A stretch of DNA of 64,000 nt from Arcuatula senhousia. Taxonomy: Eukaryota > Mollusca > Bivalvia > Mytilida > Mytilidae. The position numbers and the translations under genes were made by a program. The stretch covers positions 46,426,106-46,490,105 of the forward strand of contig OZ020303.1 in the NCBI GenBank assembly GCA_963971305.1, read 5' to 3'. This document shows positions 51,901-63,900 of the stretch, piece by piece (position 1 is the first letter of the stretch; each line of letters begins with the position of its first letter). Under the pieces are notes generated by a model that was not told the origin of the DNA, did not search any database, and was given only the letters and a program-made list of their open reading frames with translations.

Positions 51901-54900
51901 AATTGCAATGATAAATAAAGACGGTTGATTATAGCAAGTATGAGAAAATTCTCAACGTTAGAAGTTTTGAGAACAAGTGTGGCCACTAAAAGTATGTCTC
52001 GCCTGCCGGCACCATCGCTAAAATCAACTACCTAAGCTTTCATTTCTTGATATAAACACAAAAAGTGTCAGTATACCTAATAACAGATGCCTAGTTATTA
52101 TACTATTCAAGCAATCCATTGTCCACACAAGTATTACAAAAAGTTTTCTGTCTGAAAAAAGACCTAAGTTCACAGAGTCACTGGAGCGTAAAAATGGGGT
52201 CATGGTCACATGGCATGGTGACAGTTGCGTTGTCCATAACCGCAACTGTCTGTTTACCCAATATCAGATGCCTAGCTATTATAACTTTCCAGCAATTCAT
52301 CTTCCATAAAAGTCTTACAAAATTTTTTTTTTTGGCCTGAAAAAGACCTAAGTTCACAGAGTCACTGGAGCGTGAAAATGGGGTCAGGGTCACACGGCAT
52401 GGTGACAGTTGCATAGACCATAACCTGAACTGTTTGTATACTAAATATCAGATGCCTAGCTATTATACTTTTCAAGCAATTCATCGTCCACAAAAGTCTT
52501 ACAAAAAATTTTACGGCCTGAAAAAAGACCTAAGTTCACAGAGTCACTGGAGCGTGAAAATGGGGTCAGGGTCAAACGGCATGGGGACAGTCGCGTAGAC
52601 CATAACCTGAACTGTCTGTATAAGAAATATCAGATGCCTAGCTATTATACTTTTCAAGCAATTCATCGTCCACAAAAGTCTTACAAAAAAGTTTACGGCC
52701 TGAAAAAAGACCTAAGTTCACAGAGTCACTGGAGCGTGAAAATGGGGTCAGGGTCAAACGGCATGGTGACAGTTGCGTAGACCATAACCTGAACTGTCTG
52801 TATACCAAATATCAGATGCCTAGCTATTATACTTTTCAAGCAATTCATCGTCCACAAAAGTCTTACAAAAAAGTTTACGGCCTGAAAAAAGACCTAAGTT
52901 CACAGAGTCACTGGAGCGTGAAAATGGGGTCAGGGTCAAACGGCATGGTGACAGTTGCGTAGACCATAACCTGAACTGTCTGTATACCAAATATCAGATG
53001 CCTAGCTATTATACTTTTCAAGCAATTCATCGTCCATAAAAGTCTTACAAAAAAGTTTACGCCGCCGCCGTCGCAGTCGCCGCCGCCGTCGCCGGAAAGT
53101 AATACCTATGTCTCGCCTTCCGCGACTATTCGTCGCAGGCGAGACAAAAACATAATTAAAACTTTCAAAGACTGGGCCGGTTTTGGCGGGAAAAGTATTA
53201 TCACTAATAAAAGCAGCTTATAATGAAATAATTATGCTATTGAATCACAATATCTTAGAGATAATCATTTTCTCTTTAATTTGGTGTTCAAAAGGTGTTT
53301 TTAGCATTATTATTAAAGTTTTCAATCGAATTCAGGAAAAAATGTATGTATTTTTCTGAACCCTCAATTTTCTATATATTCTATGTTGATATATCTTTAA
53401 AATAAGCATGGTGACATATGATTTTTATTAACGTCAGATTTGAAAGGTGGGATTTGTCTTTAAGTAGAGCTTTTGATGCTGAAGCAGTAGCGTGGCATCA
53501 GATTTCATCTATTTCTTATACTTTTTGATTTACAAGCCAAAAAAAGTGGTCTGACCCCATGGTCTATTTTTAGTAACAGCAAACAGTAACAGGTCACCAT
53601 TTGTGCAATCTTGGTAGATGAAGTGTGCAAAGTTTCAAAGCAATCCCTTCAGTCCTTTCGGAGGAGAAGATTTTCAAAGAAAAGTTAACGAAGACAACTA
53701 CAAAGACAGACGACGACGACGGACGCCAAGTGATGGCAATAGCTCACATGGACCTTCTGTCCAGGTGAGCTAAAAATGGGTCAAAGACGGAAATGGCCAG
53801 ATTTTAGTTAAACAGGAAGTAGATGAGTGACAGACCTGAAATCGAATCCCACTTTATGGGACCCACCCTGATGCTGTATACCAAATATCAAATGGCTGTG
53901 ATATGTAGTTGCTGAGAAAACTGTTACTGCCCGCCCCCCGCCCGACATTCACCATTTTATAACCCGGATTGTCACTAGTGAAATCCAGCCAAAAAGTATC
54001 TTAAATAATATCTAGAAAAATTTGATTCACAACCCATGAAAGATAAAATTACAGATAGATCTATCTACAAGGTCTTCATCAATCAATTAAAAACAATTTT
54101 AATAAAACCTAACAAGCCAATTTCAGGTGCAGTCAAAAGGCCCTAATTCAGTCCAAGTCTGAATCTACCACAGAGATAACACCTACTTCATTGTCCAATG
54201 TGAAAGACACCCATACAGGATAGTTCTGTACAGTATTAAATGCTGTGATGGCTGCCTGGCTGTAAAGAAGGTCCACAGAGGATCCTAGGTCAGGTTGTAT
54301 AACAGGGATTCCATGGGGTGTATGTAGTTTCTCTATCACTGCAGAGGTCATATTCTGTGAGCCCTGTTAAAGAATGGTCAAAATTCAAATTGTGTTACAT
54401 AAATATATATTAAGTTAAAGTAATATTTTATATTCAAAACAAACTTGTAACCTTACAGTTACCCAATACAGGCTAATGATACTAACCTAATAAAGCTTTT
54501 TGTATCCACTTTCAACAGTTTCAGTGGAAATGTAATTGTGTACTAGTTCCTGGCATTATACAATATGTTCTGTGCTACTATTTTCTGCCAGATTCGATTT
54601 GGTGAAAATCTTCAATTTAATGATTTTAGAAGCAAAACTAACTGTTTAACATTTGCAGGATAGACACAATACATAGATAATGACAAAAACATAAAGAATT
54701 TATTAGGACTCTCCATGAAACAGGCAAGAAATGCTCAGTAAACACTGCGCTTAAACCACACCAAAATGCTATTATTTTTGCAACAACAATTCCATCAATA
54801 TTTTCTGAACACACCTAAAGTAAATGAATATAGAAAACACATTTAAATTACATTTAACCATCTAACCTTGCTTTTCTGTAGACATCTGACCAAACACTGA

Positions 54901-57900
54901 GATGGAACTGTGATGTTTCCTGTATGATAGGTGTTATTGTATGCCAGTGTAGGTGTACTAGAGACAGAAGTGGGGGGATCCCTCAATATCCTGTTCAAAC
55001 TTCCAATAGTACCATTGTTAGGGGCAGCAGTTATGTTTAAAACAGCTGCAAAAAACATCTTCAAATTAAATATGTCAGCTCATAGATTTTTTTAGGAAAT
55101 TGTCTTCTTTGCTTTATTGTCAATAAGTCTTATTTTTCGACAAAGATTATATTAAGTTTAAAATATGATTAAGTGTGAAAAGTTCAATATGTCATTTAAA
55201 GGACAAGATATGATTAGGGCCCAATTTTGCCCGCAAATTTAGAAATTATCAAAATGAGCTAAAAGTATATGATATATACTTTAAATTAGTTAAACTTTAC
55301 TATATCAGCATTATTTTGTTTAAAGTGATCCATTATGGTGTTGAAATAATTACCCAAAGTGGCATAAAAATTGTGATTTGGTGAAAAATTGTAAAAAAAA
55401 CCTGCAATTTTGATGTGGTTTTCAGCAAATTTAACTATGAGCCACACAGAGTACCACTACAATAATTTATGTAGATAAACATTTTATAATATAGAAAAAG
55501 ACCACAAAAATATCTTTCTGGTACTCCATGTGGCTCATAGATAAATTTGCCAAAAACTACTCAAAATTTGCAAGATTTTTACACTTTTTCACAAAAATAC
55601 CATTTTCACATAATTTGATGACGTCACTGTTACATAATAAACAAGATTTAGTTAAAATTAATGTTATTTAACTATACCTTGTTCATCTAAGAACTGATCT
55701 AGAATAATTTAACTTCAGTTTAATTATTTTAAACAAGAGTTGACATTAAAGTATGTCTCGCCTGTCGGCACCATCACAGAACTCATTGAAGGTCTAGCTG
55801 GGCCTTCAGAAAAGTTAAGGTCAAGGTCATGTGACAAATGACAGAATTCCATTTAACCATCACAAAAATGTCTGAAGTGTGTTCTAGATACCATAGTTAT
55901 TTAGAAACAATGATAAAAAAACCCAACATTCACTAAGTCATTCAACCATGAAAATGGGGTCAAGGTCACATTACATGGTGACGTCAGTTGTGTATACCAT
56001 AATCCCCAAATATCAGATGCCTAGCTATAATATACTTTTCACTTAACTCATTTTCCACCTTAAAAATCATCTAAGTTCACAAAGTCACTGAACCATGAAA
56101 ATGGGGTCAGGGTCACACAACATGGTGTCAGTTGTGTAGACCAAAACCCCAAATGTATGTATACCAAATATCAGATGTCTAGCTATTATACTTTTAACTT
56201 AATTTATTTTCCACAAAAGTTTAAATTGTCCCAACAATCATCTTAGTCCACAAAGTCACTGAACCATGAAATTGGGGTCAGGGTCAAATGGCATGGGGCC
56301 AGTTGCATAGACCATAACCCGAAGTTCTGTATACCAGATGTCAAATGCCTAGCTATTATACTTTTCACTTAATTCATTTTCCACAAAAGTCTTACAAAGG
56401 GGTTTGTTATCCCCAAAAAACATCTAAGTTCACAGAGTCGCTGAATCATGAAATGGGGGTCAGGGTCAAACGGCATGGTGCCAGTTGCGTAGACCATAAC
56501 CCCAACTGTCTGTATACCAAATATCAGATGCCTAGCTATTATACTTTTCTTGTAATTCATTTTCCACAAAAGTCTTACAAAGGGGTATTTTGGCCTGAAA
56601 AAACATCTAAGTTCACAGAGTCGCTGAACCATGAAATTGGGGTCAGGGTCAAATGGCATGGGGCCAGTTGCATAGACCATAACCCGAAGTTCTGTATACC
56701 AGATGTCAAATGCCTAGCTATTATACTTTTCACTTAATTCATTTTCCACAAAAGTCTTACAAAGGGGTTTGTTATCCCCAAAAAACATCTAAGTTCACAG
56801 AGTCGCTGAATCATGAAATGGGGGTCAGGGTCAAACGGCATGGTGCCAGTTGCGTAGACCATAACCCCAACTGTCTGTATACCAAATATCAGATGCCTAG
56901 CTATTATACTTTTCTTGTAATTCATTTTCCACAAAAGTCTTACAAAAAAGTTTACGCCCTCGCCGTCGCCGGAAAGTAATACCTATGTCTCACCTTCAGC
57001 GACTAAAGTCGCAGGCGAGACAAAAAAATGGTAAATTAGGGGGCCAAATTTAGCACTAATCATATCTTGTCCTTTGAATTATGTAAAATCATCTCTAATT
57101 TGTCTGCAACCACTGTATAAAATTTCTAAAGATTTAGTGTAAGGTGACAACACAATACAATACAAGTACTCCTATTGTACATCAGAAAGAAGGCATGATC
57201 CAACTCATTGACATGCTTTTACCAATGGCAGCACAGGTGGAAAAAATATCATACTTACTTGTCATAAGATTATACAGTTCTATATTTTCAAAGGGTTCCA
57301 TTGAATAGTTCTGTTTAAAGGAAGGTCCATGAGCAAGAAAGAGTGCCTGAAATTAAAACAAGAGGCTCCCATGAGCCTGAATCGCTCACCTGGTCTTGAT
57401 GTCAAATCTATGGAGTCTTTTGTATAGCTAAATGAGCTGAATGTTTAAGCAAGAAAAAGCTTTTTTCTATCTGCAATAGTTTTCATTCTATTAGCAAAAA
57501 AACCAAACACTATTGTTCACCTTAGAAGGGCCTTAAACCCTTTAGGGGATCATCTGCCAACTTCAAGCCTATGAAGACTTTTGTAGAGCTTAATAAACTG
57601 AATGTTTAAGCAAGCAACAGCTTTTCTTTATCTGCAAAAGTTTTCATTCTATAGGCCAAAAACGCTATTTTTCACCTTTGAGGGGCCATAGCCCCTAAAA
57701 AGAGTCATCTGACATCTTTGACCTATGGGAACTTTGTAGAGCTAAATTAACGTAGCATTTAAGCAAGCAACAGTTTTTCTCTTTCGGCAAACGTTTTCAT
57801 ACTGTAGGCCAAAAACATGCAAAATGTTATTTTAAGTGTCGTTACACCTATAAGGGGTCATCTGACAACTTTGACCCTATGAATGCTTTGGTAGAGCTAT

Positions 57901-60900
57901 GAGCTGAACATTTAAGCAAACAACAGCTTTACTCTATCTACAATAGTTTTCACTATTTCTTAAGGGCATACGATACAGTTACCGTCGCTAAGCGGACTTA
58001 CGCAACGTCATAGAAGGGCTTTCCGCGAACACGATGTTACAATCGTTCAACGTCATAATAGATTCGCGGAATAAGTTTTATCCGCGAAATACGGCATTTT
58101 TCTTTAACGTCACAAACATTTTTTGAAATTCAAAACCACGGTGCGCTAAATCAATCATGCACCGTTTCATAAAAGCTGGCGAGAAATCGAGGAGAGAAAA
58201 TGCGCGCAAAGGTGTTTAGAAAAAAAAACGAGTCAAAAGTCTTTAAGAAGACGATGACAATACAGAAGAGGAAGATTTTCAGGAGATTATAGAAGATACT
58301 GACGAAGACGAAAATATAAAGTTGGATGAAGGCCGTCGGAAAGTCGAGTTAGGAACTCTTGCCAATGAACTTTCCAAATGTAAACTGTGTAAGAGACGGA
58401 CTTATTTTTATATGACACGACAAAAGAAATCGGTTATGGTACGGGTAGTATTTTACTTATCAGATGCAGCAAATGTCTTTAAATCAACTGTATAAAGACC
58501 AACAAAATGCACAAGATCAAAGGAAAACGTTGACCCCTCCCCTGAGACAATAATTAAAAAGATTGGTCCCCACGATAAATCCAAAATAATTTGTATTTTC
58601 AGATTCGGCCGCGTTTTTTGCTGTTGAAATGGGCACTTGCATAACAAGCATGTACACTTTTTCATAATGAATCGTACATATGAAATATATAATTATATCG
58701 TTGGAAAGAGTATATCTTTCTGTTTTGTTTAAACTTTTTCTTTTCATTTTTATCACACATTTTTTTCCAAAGGAAGTTAATTGTACATTTTTTTTTTGCA
58801 AATTCAAACTAAGAAATAGACCTCTTGCAAATCTACAGTGATCTCATATATCCAATAAGAAAAGACAAAATAAGGGTCGCTGGAGACCTATATATAGGTA
58901 TAGTCACGACATTAAACTCCCCAGTCAGTCAAACAAGGCAAAGAAATGCCAGAGAAATCATAGATCACAATGGTCCTGACTTGGTACAAACATTTCAAAA
59001 GAAATGGCGGGTTGAAGCGGCAAGTAGACAATTTATAAAGACAAATGATCTACACGTTCATATGGACTCGTGTCAGAGTATCCGGCAACAAATTTCCGTC
59101 CCTTTTCATCATGAAAATGATGCAATATTTTTAACCAAAAAAAAGCTGTAATTGCAAATCATTTATTTTGCTAACAACCATAATGAGAAAAGGCAAGAAT
59201 TTTTTGTATTGTCATTGTCAATAATAAGATTTCTATGAATACTGCATGAGGAATTCAAATTTATACTCTAGTAATCCGTTTCCATTCGCGTTGGTTCTTT
59301 TCTAGAATGGACTCTACAATTCTACAAAATCATTCTTTCGTGAAATATTGACAAATCAAGAGAGCATGACTACTGAGAAATATAGCTTCTACAACGCGAT
59401 CGAGTTGATTATGGAATTTCTCGAGATGTTTAGAAATTCCATTATCATCAAGAATTAAGTTGTAGAAGGTTTTTCTCTAATGTTTACAGGTAAGAAATTG
59501 CAAAGGGTCGCTCATCAATTGCACGTGCAATTACGCTGAGAACAAATTTCTCTCTAGAGGTGAGAAATATTTTTTCACAACTGGTTGAGAGGTTGATAAA
59601 TTGGATGAAAATTAGACAACATGATTTTCTCGGATGACTGTAAAGCCGCCAACACGCAGGGCGGATCAAGAAATTCTTTGAAAAAGGCTGGGGTTCCGCA
59701 TACAATCCACTGAGGATGAAAAGAACGAATCCAGCCTTTTTTTCAAAAATATACATGAAAATAACGAAATTTTCAGAGAAAGGCAGAGGGTCCTGTACAC
59801 CACGGAGCACCCCCTTGGATCAGGCACTGAAAATTTACCAGGTCTCATTGAGTGTTTATCGAAATCCTCGAAAAAAAAAAACCAAATCCTGCCTTTCATA
59901 AAAAAATATTAATAAAAAACATAAAAAAAATATTGAATAATAAATCCTCAAAGAGGTTAAGCAAATACAAATAATATAGCAATTCCTCATATAAACAGGT
60001 GCTTGTTTTCATTACAAATAGAAAGAAATTTTAAAATGAACCATTAAATTCATAATTATATTACACAAGGTCATTGTTGACATGATATAAGGGTTGCATC
60101 TCTTGATGTCAAATGCTAGTGTTTTACATGCATAATCAATCTTTTATTAAACTTTTTTCATAGCTAAATAGTAGTTATATTTCAGATCTCTACTTCTTCT
60201 GTTTGAATATGACGGGAAACGTCATTGACGTTTTCCCACCAAAAAGACGGAAACAAGAAATATTATATTTTTTTCTTAGTTTTTTGTCGTTCCTGTAAAA
60301 ACAAGCATGTTAACCCCCTTCTTTTTTTCCACAATTGGTTTACTGGTAAAAAGTTCTATCAAATATCAAAATTTTAGCGTATTTTCAATGGGAGAACCAT
60401 TTTACATAAAGGGAAAACTAAGTCATAATTGATACTTTTTCGGCAAAGATGTTGGTTAATTGTTAAAATAAACTGGAAATGAGTATCAAAGGAGTAGAGC
60501 CAGGAAGGCCCCAAAATGGCCCAAAAATTCAACTTTGATATATCTGCTAGTAGTTGCTGAATTCATGTTCATTAGTCTCTATATTTTATCGATTGCAATA
60601 TTTTTTCCTTCAATTATCTACCAACAAGGAGAACAGTGAGGTAAGAAATATACTTTTTTGTGAAAAAATACAATTTGCTACAGTTTTCCTAGATTTTCAT
60701 GTATAAATCGATGAAAATGAAATGGGCAACACCTGTCGACCAAAATTATTTTGCAATAGAAATGTGTATTATGATATTATAAACTAATTATCAAAAAATT
60801 ACGATGGTCGAAGAATGTGGCCAATACTAATTTTGATGAAATATGCAGAGAAACCAGTGAAAATGTGTGAAAAATGAGGAATTTTCAAATTTATAGCCTG

Positions 60901-63900
60901 TTTAAAGTATCAAGGCTAAACCTGTTGTGAAAATATTTTGCTAAATCTTACATATATGAAAAGTTTATTCATACCTTAACATATTTTAGTTATTTTTTTG
61001 ACAAGTTAAACTAGTTGCAAAAATAGTGAAAATACGGGCCGATTTAGGTCCTTCGTGGCTCTACTCCTTTAAAAATTATTTACATTTAGATAAAAGAGGA
61101 ATCAATAGACTTTCCTAAGCAAAAAAAAAAGTGTAAATAACCTTAACGGTAAGAAAAATACAATACGTTAAAGAGATACTAGAAAAACTATCAAGATCCT
61201 AAAATATGTGATTTTATGTAAATTTCAAGTCTTTATATCTCGAAAATGTGTTCGATAAGGTGAACTTTTTTTTGCATATTCTGAAAGTGCATAAAAAAAT
61301 TAATCTATCATAAAATTTGCAAAAGTTTTTCAATGGAAGTTCAAAACTGTATCGTATGCCCTTAAGGGGCTGTTATCCCTATAAGGGGTCATCTGTCAAC
61401 TTCCACCCTATGGAGACTTTTGTAGAGCTTAATGAGCTGAACATTTAAGCAAGCAACAGTTTTTTTCTCTCTGCAATAGTTTTCATTCTATAGGCCAAAA
61501 ACACTATTTTTTGCCTTTAAGGGGCTGTTACCCCTCTAAGGGGTCATCTGACATCTTTGACCCTGTGGATGCTTTTGTAGAGCTTAATGAGCTGAATATT
61601 TAAGCAAGCAACACCTTTTCTATATCTGCAATAGTTTTCATTCTATAGGCCAAAAACATGAAAAAATGCTATTTTTCACCTTTAAGGGGCCATAACCCCT
61701 ATAAAGGGTCATCTGACAACTTTGACCAAATGGAGACTTTTGTAGAACTTTTGATCCTGAAGCAGCAGCCAGGCATCAGATTTTATCTATCTATTATACT
61801 TTTTGAATTACAACCAAAAACAGTAGTCTGACCCCCCTGTTCTATTTTTAGCCAGGGCGGCCATGTTTTTTGACGAATCGAAAATCGAAACACAACTTTT
61901 ATGCAGGACACCCTAAGGATCAATCATACTAAGTTTCATTGAATTCTGTTTAGTAGTTTCAGAGGAAAAGATTTTTGAAAAATTGTTAACAGACGACAAC
62001 AGATGACGACGACAGACGACGAAGGACGCCAAGTCATGGCAATAGCTCACATGGATCTTCGGTCCAGGTGAGCTAAAAATAAAATAATAATAATAAAGAA
62101 ATGGAGCAGTCACACCAACAGCTAATCCCCTCGCCCATTTCATGAAAATGTAAGTCAAAGTGACCTAAATCTGGAACATATGTTAATTACTATCCATGAT
62201 ATACCCACTAACAAGATATCATTTCTCTACCACTTGCAGAGACCTTAACCAAACTTTAACCAGCTTCATTCATGCAGAAAATGTAGGTCAAGGTGACCTA
62301 ATTTGGATTTGGATGCTGATAACTATTTAAGATGTACCCACTGACCCAATATCATCTCTTGTAGCTGCTGAGATATTGACCTTAACTAAAACTTTTACCT
62401 CAGTCATTCATGCAGAAAATGTAGGTCAAGGTGACCTAATTTTGGTATGGATGGTGGTTACTATCCAAGATGTATCCACTGACCTATTATCATTCCTCTA
62501 CCTCTTGCAGTTTCTGAGATAAAGACCTAAATCAATACTTTAACTGAAGTCATTCATGCATAAAATGTAGGTCAAGATGACCTATTTTTGGTATTGAAGC
62601 TAGTTAATATTCAAGATGTACTCTCAGATATCATTCAGGGGAGATAATTGGACTTTAGACTTTTACAGTATTTAATGGGAGACCTCATAAGCGCAACTCC
62701 TCCTAAACTGCTTGAAAGATTTTACTTGTTCCTATCTTTTTCTCTTACAGAGGAAACATTTTTTATGCAAAAGAATATCCATTTTTTAGAATTTACTAAA
62801 TTACTAATAAAAATACTTACATTCATTGATTTATAAAAGTTATCATATCCATGATTTCCACCATTACAATACCTCTTGTCAAAATCTTTTAGAGATCTAT
62901 AATATAAGACAAAATTGTTTATGTGTAACTAAATTGTAGGTGTTCCCATATATCCCCTTTCTAAAAAAATGTATTGAAAATAAAGGACAAATCTATAAAA
63001 TAATGATTTACATCTACAAAATCAAACCATAAAGGTTTGTTTCAGAAGCAGACCCAGAAACTTTTTAAAAGGGGGTTAAACTAAGGACAAAAAGGTAGTT
63101 TCAAGTTGAATCTATGGCAATCTTAAAATATACATAAAATTACAAACAAATTCTAAAGAAAATTGTCAAAGTAAAAATGACCAGATTTTGGTAAACAGGA
63201 AGTAGGTGAGCGACAGACCTGAAATCTAATTCCATGTTATGGGGCCCACCCTGATAGTATAATCATGTATACTAAATATCAAGTGGCTGTGATAAGTAGT
63301 TGCTAGTCCTTCGGAAGGGACGAAAAAAGGTTGTCCCGTGTATGGGAGAGCAATACCCCATGCACGTTAAAAACCCCTTTGTAGAGTTCGATAAGAGTAG
63401 GCTCAATGGGGGCCGCTACAAAGGCCACACTCGCAATCTGCTAGCTGGAGAGGGATTAATATAAGCATTAAGCTTGTTTCCCAATCCAGGGTAAATAAAT
63501 ATGTTTAAACTAAGTAGTTGCTAAGGAAACTGTTACAAAAATTTCTTTTCTGACCTAGCAAAGTTAATTGACCGTGACTACAGGAGCATACAGATGAAAT
63601 GCTTCTAAAAAAGATCTGAACTGATGCTAATGCAACTGCATACCAAATATCAATGGTGTACCATAACCAGTTCACATAAAATAGTCGGTAGACTGTGACT
63701 GCAGGAGCATACAGATAAAATTTCCTTGGATTTGATCTGTACTGATGCTAATGCAACTGCATGCCAAATATCAATGGTGTACCGTAACTAGTTCACATAA
63801 AACAGACTTAAGCAAAAACTAAAACAATTGTGGCCGCCACCGCCCCCATCGTCGGAATCAGCATACCTAAGTCTCTCCTTTAATGACATTCATCGCAGGC

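Larger units (their letters stand above)
57964..61361. mobile_element. TTAA-flanked DNA transposon, 3398 bp
   Basis: Perfect 17-bp inverted repeats GGGCATACGATACAGTT, flanked by TTAA at 57960-57963 and 61362-61365. The target is verified: other B cores read CCTTTAAGGGGC at the same place. It contains a relic transposase segment (58322-58518), a nested MITE (60488-61070) and an 83-bp hairpin (59386-59468). The GG start favours a Kolobok-like over a piggyBac element. Confidence 0.85.

Noticed and set aside
54148..54186. ENPP-like protein ending at the TGA at 54148
   Set aside because: The donor GTAGGT at 54186 joins in phase to the exon at 9842 and the family's C-terminal half is present there, so the TGA is intronic.
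56345..56979. 130- and 103-codon frames in family A copy 3
   Set aside because: The frames repeat internally because of the ~180/365-bp core units and have no independent coding evidence.
58825..59151. 108-codon plus-strand frame as a transposase or host gene
   Set aside because: Part of it matches, at DNA level, a dispersed SINE-like repeat at 32640-32720, and no domain is recognisable.
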